Below are positions 35,001-43,216 of a stretch of 64,000 nucleotides of DNA, one piece after another. Positions within the stretch are counted from its first letter, which is position 1; every line of letters starts with the position of its first letter. Source of the stretch: Pedobacter ginsengisoli (GTDB taxonomy: Bacteria > Bacteroidota > Bacteroidia > Sphingobacteriales > Sphingobacteriaceae); assembly GCF_030244015.1 (NCBI RefSeq), contig NZ_JASSYX010000002.1, positions 372,001 to 436,000 of the forward strand, written 5' to 3'. Under the pieces are notes generated by a model. It made no database searches, was not told where the DNA came from, and was given only the letters and a program-made list of their open reading frames with translations. A program made the translations under genes and the position numbers.

Positions 35001-36068
35001 ATGTCTAAAAACAGAATTATAGAACTCCTGGCTCGTAAGCAGGCTGGTGAAGCTACTCCAGCTGAACTGGAAGAACTGAACAAGCTGACAGCTTTGTATC
35101 AGGATTCTGTTTATTATGAAGAATTTTTAAAACAACTTTGGTTAAATCCACAGCAAGAGCTTGAAATTCCAGATACCGAACAGGCTTATCTCCTGCACAA
35201 ACTTAAATTTGCTGATGAATTTTCCGTTCCTGAGGAAAAGCGCAAAACCATTAGTTTCAGGAAGGCAATTGTCCTCACAGGGATTGCAGCCATGCTGGCT
35301 GTTGTGGTATCGGTTGTCATTTTTTATTTTAACGGACGGGATAAATTTGTTCCGGACATAGAGATCGTTGCCGGGAAAGGAATAAGGAAAAAGATTAAGC
35401 TGCCAGATGGCACAATGGTGTGGTTAAACTCTGACAGCAAATTATCTTACGACAGTGACATTAAAAAAAGGAAGAAGCGTGTAGTCTACCTCGTTGGTGA
35501 AGCTTTCTTTGACGTAGCCCATGATAAAGTCCATCCTTTTATTGTCCGTACAGATAAGATCTGTGTTAAAGTACTTGGCACTGCCTTCAACATCAAAGCC
35601 TACCCTGTTGACAAAAAATCTGAAACTACTCTGCTGAGGGGTTCTATTGAACTTTCGGTAAATGACCGCTCTGCACAAAAGATCATCCTAAACCCCTCAG
35701 AAAAGTTTGCGCTTGTAGAAAATAAGAAAGAAAGAAGCCTAAAGCCGGAACGTTCCCCAAAGTCTCTAAAGGACATCACATTGACCATACAGCACGTGGT
35801 GCCGGTTCGCATAGGTCAAAACGAGTACATACAGGAGACCTCCTGGAGAGACAGCCAGCTGGTATTTCAAAATGAATCTTTGGAGGACCTGCAGCCAAAG
35901 CTGGAGCGCTGGTTCAACATCAATATTAAATTTGACAACGAAAAACCTAAACTATACCGCTTTACAGGTGTATTCAAAGATGAAACCATCGAAGAAACCT
36001 TAAAAGCGATGCAATTAATCAAACCTTTCCACTTTAACCTAAAAGACCATGACCTGATCATTTACTAA
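35001..36068 (+). CDS. FecR family anti-sigma factor
   Basis: A 355-residue inner-membrane protein. A cytoplasmic N-terminal part (about 1-88) should bind the sigma factor, one membrane segment follows (IVLTGIAAMLAVVVSVVIFYF, about 90-110), and the periplasmic part carries the FecR domain (LPDGTMVWLNSDSKLSYDSD and RVVYLVGEAFFDVAHDKVHP) and the C-terminal DUF4974 domain (DLQPKLERWFNINIKFDN). It lies 86 nt after the sigma gene. Confidence 0.93.
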   Translation: MSKNRIIELLARKQAGEATPAELEELNKLTALYQDSVYYEEFLKQLWLNPQQELEIPDTEQAYLLHKLKFADEFSVPEEKRKTISFRKAIVLTGIAAMLAVVVSVVIFYFNGRDKFVPDIEIVAGKGIRKKIKLPDGTMVWLNSDSKLSYDSDIKKRKKRVVYLVGEAFFDVAHDKVHPFIVRTDKICVKVLGTAFNIKAYPVDKKSETTLLRGSIELSVNDRSAQKIILNPSEKFALVENKKERSLKPERSPKSLKDITLTIQHVVPVRIGQNEYIQETSWRDSQLVFQNESLEDLQPKLERWFNINIKFDNEKPKLYRFTGVFKDETIEETLKAMQLIKPFHFNLKDHDLIIY

Positions 36069-36074
36069 CAAAAA

Positions 36075-36136
36075 AGGGAGTTAAGTGCGGCAAACACTTT
36101 TCTCCCTCCAAACCTTCATGAGTAGCTGAAGCTACT
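36075..36136 (+). promoter_or_regulatory. Two RNA hairpins between fecR-like and susC-like genes
   Basis: The first hairpin pairs AGGGAG (36075-36080) and AGTG (36084-36087) with CACT (36095-36098) and CTCCCT (36102-36107). The second is the perfect 7-2-7 palindrome AGTAGCT-GA-AGCTACT (36121-36136). Neither is followed by a T run, so they look like processing or stability elements that may set different levels for the regulator and the transporter mRNAs. Confidence 0.55.
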
Positions 36137-36148
36137 ATTACAGATTTT

Positions 36149-36156
36149 TAACTTTG
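36149..36156 (+). promoter_or_regulatory. TAnnTTTG-type -7 box before susC-like gene
   Basis: TAACTTTG matches the -7 consensus and lies 14 nt before the ATG. No -33 TTTG is present at about 20 bp upstream, which would fit use by the ECF sigma factor instead of the housekeeping sigma, but that is inference. Confidence 0.4.
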
Positions 36157-36170
36157 AAATTCACAAATCT

Positions 36171-39100
36171 ATGAAAAAAACAGAACTGTGCAATAAAGTT
36201 CTATGTGCCAACTTTTCCAAAAAAAAAATAATACTGATGTTAAACTGGATCTTTGTTTCATCGTTTGTATTTTGTCTCCAAGTATCAGCATCTACCTACT
36301 CACAGGGTACAAAGGTTGATTTGGAACTCCATAAGGTAAATCTAAAAGACGCACTAAAGATTTTGGAGAAGAAAGGCAATATCCGCCTGCTCTATAGTGA
36401 GGACGACCTGATAAGCAGTAAGAACGTAACACTCGTAAAAGACCAGATCTCAGTTACCGATGCCCTCCGGATACTGTTAAGAAACACCGCCCTTGAGTTT
36501 CAGTCTTTGGAGGATAACCTGGTCGTCATCCGGCTTAAGAACCCGCCTGGAGCAGACATTGTAGTTAGCGGACAGGTCACTGAAAATGCCGGTATCCCGA
36601 TGCCGGGTGTAAGCATAAAAGTAAAAGGCGGCACTATTGGAACCACTACAGATGCCGCCGGCAGGTTTACACTCAAAGTTCCTGATAATGCCACGCTTAT
36701 ATTTTCATATATGGGATATGACAGCCAGGAGATAGCCGTGAACGGGCAAAAAATGATTAATGTTAAAATGTTGGAAAACAGCCAGGCGCTCTCTGAGATC
36801 GTCGTGGTAGGTTATGGAACACAGAAAAAAGCCGTGGTTTCCGGTGCCGTAGCTTCAGTAAAAGGCACGGAGCTGGCCAAAACACCAACTGTCAACCTTT
36901 CCAATTCCCTGGCAGGACGTTTACCCGGTGTGACTGCCGTACAGGCGAGTGGAGAACCAGGTTATGACGGATCAACAATCCGTATCCGGGGAGTTAACTC
37001 TTTGGGGAATAACAATGCGCTGATCGTGATAGATGGGGTGCCAAACAGAGCCGGTGGTCTGGAACGCCTAAATCCCAACGACATAGAAAGTGTTTCAGTG
37101 CTAAAGGATGCTTCTGCAGCCATTTATGGTTCGAGAGCAGCGAATGGTGTGATCCTCATCACCACCAAACAAGGCAAATCCGGTAAACCTCAGCTTTCCT
37201 ACGACTACGGGTACGGCTTGCAGCAACCAACGCGGACGCCAAAAATGTCCAGTTCCCCGCAATATGCCGAGATCTTAAATGAGCTCAATATATTTGGCGC
37301 GGACTTGCCCCAGGACCAGTGGAGTGCCGCATGGGCTGCTTTCAAGTCGACAGGATCTTACAAACGCACCGACAACAATACCACCATTACTGCCGCTTAC
37401 AGTCCTGAGGAAATGCAAAAGCTAAGGGATGGTTCAGATCCGCTAAGATATCCGAATACAGACTGGTTCAACACCACACTAAAAGACTGGTCACCACAGC
37501 AACGCCACAACCTCCAGATCAATGGCGGTGCTGAAAACATCAAATACCTGATCTCGGCAGGTTACCTGGACCAGGATGGTTATTATAAAAAATCGGCCAC
37601 CGGATATCAGCAATACGACCTGCGTGTCAATCTGGAAGCCAACATCAATAAATACATTACTGCGACGCTTGGCGTGACCGGCAGGGAAGAGGTGCGTAAT
37701 TTTCCTACAGTATCCGCTGCAGATGTATTCCGGATGATCATGCGCGGCAAGCCGACTGAAATTGAAGTATGGCCAAATGGCCTGCCAGGACCCGATATCG
37801 AGTATGGCTACAATCCTTATGTCACCACAACGGATCTAACCGGCTATAACCGCGACCGCAGGGACTACCTGCAGTCAACTGGAAAAGTAGAAGTCAGGCT
37901 GCCATGGGTAGAGGGACTTAAATTTACAGGTACTGCCTCAATCGATAAATTCTCAGGCCGTCAAAAGAACTGGCAAACACCATGGACACTTTACTATTGG
38001 GATAAACAATCATTTGAAGCAGATGGAGTTACACCGAAGCTCACCGGTTCGGTACGATCTGACCGCAAAGACGCAAGTTTAACAGAAACCGCAGGTTCCC
38101 AACTGGCAGTCAACCTGACAGGTATGGTCAATTACGATAAAAAAATAGGCGAACACAACCTGGCGCTGATGGCCGGAGTAACCAGGGAAAAGGTTGATAA
38201 TGATGGCTTCTCCGCTTTCAGGAGATACTTTATTTCTACTGCTCTGCAGGAACTTCTGGCAGGTAGCGACAAAGAACAGAACATTACCAACCCCGGCGAT
38301 CCGAACAACCTTTACAAAAGAGCGCGTTTGAGTTATTTTGGAAGGGTCGGCTACAATTATAAAGAGAAGTACCTTGCTGAATTTCTCTGGCGGGCTGATG
38401 GTTCTTATATCTTTCCGGAAGACAGGCGCTTTGGTTTCTTTCCCGGAGTATCATTAGGATGGCGGCTGTCAGAAGAACCTTTCTTTAAAGACAACGTGAA
38501 GTTTGTCAGTAATTTGAAGCTTAGGGCATCATGGGGCCAGATGGGTGCCGAAGCCTACTTTGGCGATGCATTACAGGAATATCAATACCTGAGCACCATG
38601 GGTTTTGGAAATTATGTGATCAATGATCAGCAGACCCAGACCCTGGTGGAAAACAAAGTTCCCAACCTGGATTTCGGATGGGAAGTGGCCAACAACTCCA
38701 ACGTCGGTTTGGATGCGTCGTTTCTGGACAATAAACTGAGTTTTGAGTTTGACGCGTTTTACAACAAAAGAACCAAAATCCTGATCTCCAGAGGCAATTC
38801 CATCCCTGGAAGTTCAGGGATCACCGACAAACTTCCTCCGGTAAACCTTGGTAAGGTAAACAACAGAGGTTTCGAGTTTAAACTGGGCTATACAGACCAG
38901 GTGGGGCAGCTCACTTACGGAGTCAGTGTAAATGGTGGTTATGCCAAAAATAAGATCGTATTTTGGGATGAGACAGCTGGAGCCCCTGAGTGGCAGCGGT
39001 CTACAGGTATGCCTACCGGAACAGAACTTGCTTACGAATATGATGGTGTATTCAGAGACCAGGCTGAAATTGAAGCCAATACCATTGACTACAGCGCATT

Positions 39101-39680
39101 CACCGGCAATCTCTTGCCTGGTGATATGAAGTTTAAAGACAGGAACGATGATGATAAGATCAACGGTGACGACCAGATCCGCATGGACAGGACCAGCACT
39201 CCAACCTTTACCGGAGGATTTAACCTGAACCTGGCTTACAAAGGTTTTGATTTCTCTGCGCTAGTTCAAGGTGCAACCGGTGGAATCCAGATTGTCGGGC
39301 TTACCGAGTCCGGCGATATCGGTAACTTTCTGGAATGGTCTTATAAAAACCGCTGGAGCATCGACAACCCAAGTAATGTAAATCCACGCCTGTCCAACCG
39401 GGGTAAAACTTATTACACAGATTTTAACAGCGCCGCACGCAATACGTACTGGATGCGCAGCAACAATTACATCAGGCTTAAAAACGTTGAACTGGGCTAT
39501 ACTATAGCTCCGGAGTTGTCGAAAAAGATCGGCTTTAGTGCACTTCGTGTTTATGTGAACGGGCTGAACCTGGTTACCCTGGACAAGATCAAGATCTGGG
39601 ATCCGGAATCTACCAACAGCAGTGCGCAATATTATCCTCAGGCAAGGGTGATCAATACCGGAATTAAAGCTACTTTTTAA
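36171..39680 (+). CDS. SusC/RagA family TonB-linked outer-membrane protein with STN domain
   Basis: The 1169-residue product has a signal peptide, an N-terminal STN (secretin/TonB short) domain (about 50-125, VDLELHKVNLKDALKILEKK), a carboxypeptidase-like domain (about 130-205), the SusC TonB-box region SEIVVVGYGTQKK, a plug (NPNDIESVSVLKDASAAIYG) and a large barrel. The STN domain is the part that contacts FecR-type anti-sigma factors, so this receptor both imports its ligand and signals. The substrate is unknown. It is followed by the SusD partner 26 nt later. Confidence 0.95.
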   Translation: MKKTELCNKVLCANFSKKKIILMLNWIFVSSFVFCLQVSASTYSQGTKVDLELHKVNLKDALKILEKKGNIRLLYSEDDLISSKNVTLVKDQISVTDALRILLRNTALEFQSLEDNLVVIRLKNPPGADIVVSGQVTENAGIPMPGVSIKVKGGTIGTTTDAAGRFTLKVPDNATLIFSYMGYDSQEIAVNGQKMINVKMLENSQALSEIVVVGYGTQKKAVVSGAVASVKGTELAKTPTVNLSNSLAGRLPGVTAVQASGEPGYDGSTIRIRGVNSLGNNNALIVIDGVPNRAGGLERLNPNDIESVSVLKDASAAIYGSRAANGVILITTKQGKSGKPQLSYDYGYGLQQPTRTPKMSSSPQYAEILNELNIFGADLPQDQWSAAWAAFKSTGSYKRTDNNTTITAAYSPEEMQKLRDGSDPLRYPNTDWFNTTLKDWSPQQRHNLQINGGAENIKYLISAGYLDQDGYYKKSATGYQQYDLRVNLEANINKYITATLGVTGREEVRNFPTVSAADVFRMIMRGKPTEIEVWPNGLPGPDIEYGYNPYVTTTDLTGYNRDRRDYLQSTGKVEVRLPWVEGLKFTGTASIDKFSGRQKNWQTPWTLYYWDKQSFEADGVTPKLTGSVRSDRKDASLTETAGSQLAVNLTGMVNYDKKIGEHNLALMAGVTREKVDNDGFSAFRRYFISTALQELLAGSDKEQNITNPGDPNNLYKRARLSYFGRVGYNYKEKYLAEFLWRADGSYIFPEDRRFGFFPGVSLGWRLSEEPFFKDNVKFVSNLKLRASWGQMGAEAYFGDALQEYQYLSTMGFGNYVINDQQTQTLVENKVPNLDFGWEVANNSNVGLDASFLDNKLSFEFDAFYNKRTKILISRGNSIPGSSGITDKLPPVNLGKVNNRGFEFKLGYTDQVGQLTYGVSVNGGYAKNKIVFWDETAGAPEWQRSTGMPTGTELAYEYDGVFRDQAEIEANTIDYSAFTGNLLPGDMKFKDRNDDDKINGDDQIRMDRTSTPTFTGGFNLNLAYKGFDFSALVQGATGGIQIVGLTESGDIGNFLEWSYKNRWSIDNPSNVNPRLSNRGKTYYTDFNSAARNTYWMRSNNYIRLKNVELGYTIAPELSKKIGFSALRVYVNGLNLVTLDKIKIWDPESTNSSAQYYPQARVINTGIKATF

Positions 39681-39706
39681 GGTTGGACAGCATAAAAACA
39701 TTTTAT

Positions 39707-41593
39707 ATGAAACTGATAAATAAAACTACATACATATTTACACTCGTATTTCTGGCCATGCTGGGTTCGGGCTGTAAAAAGGATTTCCTGAACGTTGAAC
39801 CGCCAACCAGTATACCTGCAGAAGATGTTTGGAAGGATCCGGCATTGGTTTCGGCATTTGTTACCGAGATTTACAATGGCTTGAGCTTAGGTGGATTTTC
39901 TGAGGAAATGCTATCCTCTGTATCAGACGAATCACTTTTTACCCACCCTACAAGGGGTATAGATCTGGTCAACTCCAGCAGTATAAATCCTACCACATTG
40001 GGTTGGATTAATGCGAGTTCGGGCTATAACCAAATGTACAACCGGATCCGGTCCTGTAACCTTACGGTCGAGCATTTGACCGCCGCGGATAATGCGATTA
40101 CTGATCCGAACACCAAGGATATGCTATTGGGGCAGGCATATTTCCTCAGGGCGTACTTTTATCAGCAGCTGCTTCGCTTTTACGGCGGTGTGCCACTGAT
40201 CACAAAAAGCTATGTGCTTGATGAAGATTATACCGTACAAAGAGGCACCTACGAAGAGTGCGTCAATTTTATTCTTAAGGATTGCGAAGAGTCGATTAAA
40301 CTGCTTACCGGTAAAGCAATGCTAAAAGGTCAGGCTACCTCATTGGCAGGTCTGGCGTTAAAATCACGGGTATTGCTTTATGCCGCAAGTGATTTACACG
40401 ATATGGCAAAGGCAAAAGCTAAGTTGAAGACCATGGAGAACTATCCGGTCGAGCACCTGCCATTCCTGGTATATACGAACGGAAGCCAAACCCCCCGTTG
40501 GCAGGCAGCCTGGGAGGCAGCAAAAGCTGTAATGGATGCGGGGACCGGCTATAAGCTGAATCTTACCGAAAAAGTTCCGGACAGTGTCGGTAAAATGAAT
40601 TATAAAAGCATTGCGATGGGCGGTGGGAGCAAAGCACCAGGAATAGATGCTGCCGCTGCCTCAGAACTGATCTTTGCCAGGTACTTTATAGACAGGAGCG
40701 ATATGCGCTACGGAAGAGCCAACGGGCCCAACGGTTATCACAACTGGGCAGGGAATACACCAATAGGATTACTTGTAGACGATTATGAGATGGCCAACGG
40801 AACAAAATTCAGCTGGACAAATCCTATACACAAAGCCAATCCCTATCAAAACCGTGACCCCCGCTTTTATGCGACTATTTTGTATGACGGAGCAGGCTGG
40901 AAGCCCCGTGATAAGGTATCAGGTGATGTAGATTCTCTCAACCAGATCCAGACAGGCGAGTACGATCTGATTGACGAGAAAGGAGCTAAGATTCGTTTTA
41001 AAGGATTGGATACACGCGGCAGTTCTATAGAAAACTGGAACGGCAGCTGGACAGGTTATTATACCCACAAGTTTATAGATCCGGATCCAAATATTGTTGA
41101 TGCTACACAACCTCAATTTGTGCCCTGGCCATTTTTCAGATATACCGAAGCTGTCCTGAACTACATAGAAGCCAGTATAGAACTCGGGCAATTTTCAGAG
41201 GCTGTATTATGGCTCAACAGGATACGCTTCAGGGCAGGCATGCCTGCCATTACGGGCAGCTCGAAAGAAGTGCTCACGGAAATTTACCGCCATGAACGCC
41301 GTATCGAAATGGCTTATGAAGAACAGCGTTATCACGATGCACGGCGCTGGATGATTGCACCGGAAACTTTGGGAAGAAAAACCACTTATATTAAGGTCTC
41401 GGGAACATTTAAACCAGGAAAATCTTTAGCGAAGACATATCGTTATGATCCGGCAATATATGACTACACCTACACCCCAACTACGGAAACTGCCCAGGAA
41501 AACCGTAAATGGGATGATAAGATCTACTACAGGCCATTTAGCCGCGATGAGATCAACAGAAACAATAAACTGATACAAAACCCGGGTTATTAA
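39707..41593 (+). CDS. SusD/RagB family nutrient-binding outer-membrane lipoprotein
   Basis: A 628-residue surface lipoprotein that binds substrate and forms the lid of the SusC channel. The signal ends LAMLGSGCKKDFLNVEPPTS with Cys as lipidation site. TPR-like helices typical of SusD follow (GQAYFLRAYFYQQLLRFYGG), and the C-terminal RHERRIEMAYEEQRYHDARR is a family hallmark. The start at 39707 gives the proper lipoprotein signal; an in-frame start 24 nt upstream does not improve it. No glycan-degrading enzyme follows, so the ligand cannot be inferred. Confidence 0.94.
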   Translation: MKLINKTTYIFTLVFLAMLGSGCKKDFLNVEPPTSIPAEDVWKDPALVSAFVTEIYNGLSLGGFSEEMLSSVSDESLFTHPTRGIDLVNSSSINPTTLGWINASSGYNQMYNRIRSCNLTVEHLTAADNAITDPNTKDMLLGQAYFLRAYFYQQLLRFYGGVPLITKSYVLDEDYTVQRGTYEECVNFILKDCEESIKLLTGKAMLKGQATSLAGLALKSRVLLYAASDLHDMAKAKAKLKTMENYPVEHLPFLVYTNGSQTPRWQAAWEAAKAVMDAGTGYKLNLTEKVPDSVGKMNYKSIAMGGGSKAPGIDAAAASELIFARYFIDRSDMRYGRANGPNGYHNWAGNTPIGLLVDDYEMANGTKFSWTNPIHKANPYQNRDPRFYATILYDGAGWKPRDKVSGDVDSLNQIQTGEYDLIDEKGAKIRFKGLDTRGSSIENWNGSWTGYYTHKFIDPDPNIVDATQPQFVPWPFFRYTEAVLNYIEASIELGQFSEAVLWLNRIRFRAGMPAITGSSKEVLTEIYRHERRIEMAYEEQRYHDARRWMIAPETLGRKTTYIKVSGTFKPGKSLAKTYRYDPAIYDYTYTPTTETAQENRKWDDKIYYRPFSRDEINRNNKLIQNPGY

Positions 41594-41628
41594 ATAAGAA
41601 AATTCTCATTATACATCCCTAATACCTG

Positions 41629-41673
41629 TCCCCTGCTTTATCATGTCTTCATGTTATCGCAGGGGATTTTTTT
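41629..41673 (+). terminator. Rho-independent terminator after the SusD gene
   Basis: TCCCCTGC (41629-41636) pairs with GCAGGGGA (41659-41666), followed by a T run. The loop is 22 nt. It touches the end of the convergent Ada-like gene. Confidence 0.85.
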
Positions 41674-42523
41674 AGCCGGATACCTCAGATTTTGCAGCCT
41701 CCCAGCCTATCATAGCATTTTTACGCTGACTGTTCCAATGGTACTCTCCAATCTCTCCATTGGATTTGATCACCCTGTGACAGGGAATAAGAAAGGCGAC
41801 CGGGTTACTGGCCACAGCAGAACCTATAGCGCGTGAAGCTTTGGGGCTCTGAACCATTCCGGCCAGCTTACCGTAGGTCGTCAATCCGCCTATAGGTATC
41901 TTCAGCAAAGCTTCCCATACTTTGAGTTGAAAAGCTGTCCCTTTCAGGTGGAGTTTGATCTCGGCCAGTTTACTCCAGTCCTGCGTAAATATAAAAACCG
42001 CGTTTTGCTGTATCCTGTCCAAAAACCTTTTGTATGCTGCATTTGGGAAACGTCTTTTCAATTCTTCAAAAGCAACATCATCACCCTCATCAGCAAAAGC
42101 AATATGGCAAATGCCTTTTGCGGTGGAGGCCACTATTATTGTTCCAAACGGACTCTCTGCAAAACTGTAATTGATCTGCAGCTCCTGTCCGCCGTTTTTA
42201 TATTCACCCGGCGTCATACCTTCCACCTTAACAAAAAGATCATGCAGTCTGCTGGTGCCGGAAAGCCCGGTTTCATAAGCTACATCAAACAGTGTAGATT
42301 GCTGCGCATTCAGAATGCTTTTTGCATGCTCTATACTCAGGTATTGTAAAAATTGCTTTGGCGTTACCCCGGCCCAATCCTTAAACATACGCTGAAAATG
42401 AAAAGGGCTCAGGTTCACATGTTCCGCTATGTCTTCTAAAGAAGGCTGAAGTTTGTAATTGAGCTTCAAATATTCAATCGCTTTTTGTATCCTGCCGTAA
42501 TCAATCTCGTTTTGTGTTTCCAT
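41672..42523 (-). CDS. Ada-like protein: AraC-type regulator fused to methylated-DNA--protein-cysteine methyltransferase
   Basis: The 283-aa product has an AraC-type DNA-binding domain first (about residues 10-105, LEDIAEHVNLSPFHFQRMFK) and an O6-methylguanine-DNA methyltransferase domain second (about 115-283), whose PCHRVI motif holds the methyl-accepting Cys. The N-terminal zinc domain of E. coli Ada (with the phosphotriester-accepting Cys) is missing, which is the usual state of this short class. It repairs O6-alkylguanine and may regulate genes. Confidence 0.92.
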   Translation of the reverse strand: METQNEIDYGRIQKAIEYLKLNYKLQPSLEDIAEHVNLSPFHFQRMFKDWAGVTPKQFLQYLSIEHAKSILNAQQSTLFDVAYETGLSGTSRLHDLFVKVEGMTPGEYKNGGQELQINYSFAESPFGTIIVASTAKGICHIAFADEGDDVAFEELKRRFPNAAYKRFLDRIQQNAVFIFTQDWSKLAEIKLHLKGTAFQLKVWEALLKIPIGGLTTYGKLAGMVQSPKASRAIGSAVASNPVAFLIPCHRVIKSNGEIGEYHWNSQRKNAMIGWEAAKSEVSG

Positions 42524-42605
42524 AACTTTAACATTTCAGCTGCAAATTTAGACCCCTCAGGCATGATTTAACACCCGATTCTTGCTGATTTGGAATTAAG
42601 AAAAA

Positions 42606-43196
42606 CTAAAGCCCGCTTACACCACCGCTTACCACAAGTTTCATCGCATCAGCAGCACTCATCTTGAGGTCGGTTACTTTTTCACGTTTTACAATACAGA
42701 GCTGACCTGCGAAAGAATAGGACAGCGGAAAATACACTGCCACTTCATCCGGCAGATTTATTTTTTTCAGATCAGGCTGAGTCAGAAAGCCAATCTTTTT
42801 CAGGCCACCTTCAACCTCTACAAGTACTGGATGGTTAAATTTCTTTTCATCTCCGACGAATGCCTCTGTAAGATCTTTAATAGATGAATAGATGAATTTT
42901 AATATGGGCAGGCGATCCAGAACTCTTTGAAACCAATTGTACATCGGTTCTGTAACGAAGTTCGTCACAAAGATTCCGGCAACCAAAATGATTGAGATGA
43001 CCAGCACAAGGCCCAGCCCGGGGATATTCCTGCTGGCACCCGTATTGGGATCAACACCCAGGATGTTGTTGATATTCAGCCAGCTGTCTACTGTAGTTAC
43101 GGCACCAACGACAATAAAGATACTTAGCGCAATGGGAAGCACAATCAATAAGCCTTTGATGAGATATCTTAAAAATGCCCTGCCAATTCTGTTCAT
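42606..43196 (-). CDS. DUF502 family membrane protein
   Basis: A 196-residue protein with two N-terminal membrane segments (IKGLLIVLPIALSIFIVVGA and LGLVLVISIILVAGIFVTNF) and a C-terminal soluble domain containing PILKFIYSSIKDLTEAFVGD and IGFLTQPDL, the DUF502 pattern. The function is unknown. A box ATCTAAGTTTG ends 4 nt before the ATG on the same strand, and murF-alr lies 20 nt upstream in the same direction, so it may be read both from that operon and from its own promoter. Confidence 0.85.
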   Translation of the reverse strand: MNRIGRAFLRYLIKGLLIVLPIALSIFIVVGAVTTVDSWLNINNILGVDPNTGASRNIPGLGLVLVISIILVAGIFVTNFVTEPMYNWFQRVLDRLPILKFIYSSIKDLTEAFVGDEKKFNHPVLVEVEGGLKKIGFLTQPDLKKINLPDEVAVYFPLSYSFAGQLCIVKREKVTDLKMSAADAMKLVVSGGVSGL

Positions 43197-43200
43197 GCTG

Positions 43201-43211
43201 CAAACTTAGAT
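43201..43211 (-). promoter_or_regulatory. ATCTAAGTTTG box directly before the DUF502 gene
   Basis: On the minus strand ATCTAAGTTTG (with TAAGTTTG as a TAnnTTTG match) ends 4 nt before the ATG. If it is a -7 box, the transcript would begin at about the start codon. No -33 box is visible. Confidence 0.4.
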
Positions 43212-43216
43212 AAAAT

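Noticed and set aside
36075..36107. Terminator between the fecR-like and susC-like genes
   Set aside because: The hairpin is not followed by a T run, so a processing or stability role is likelier than termination.
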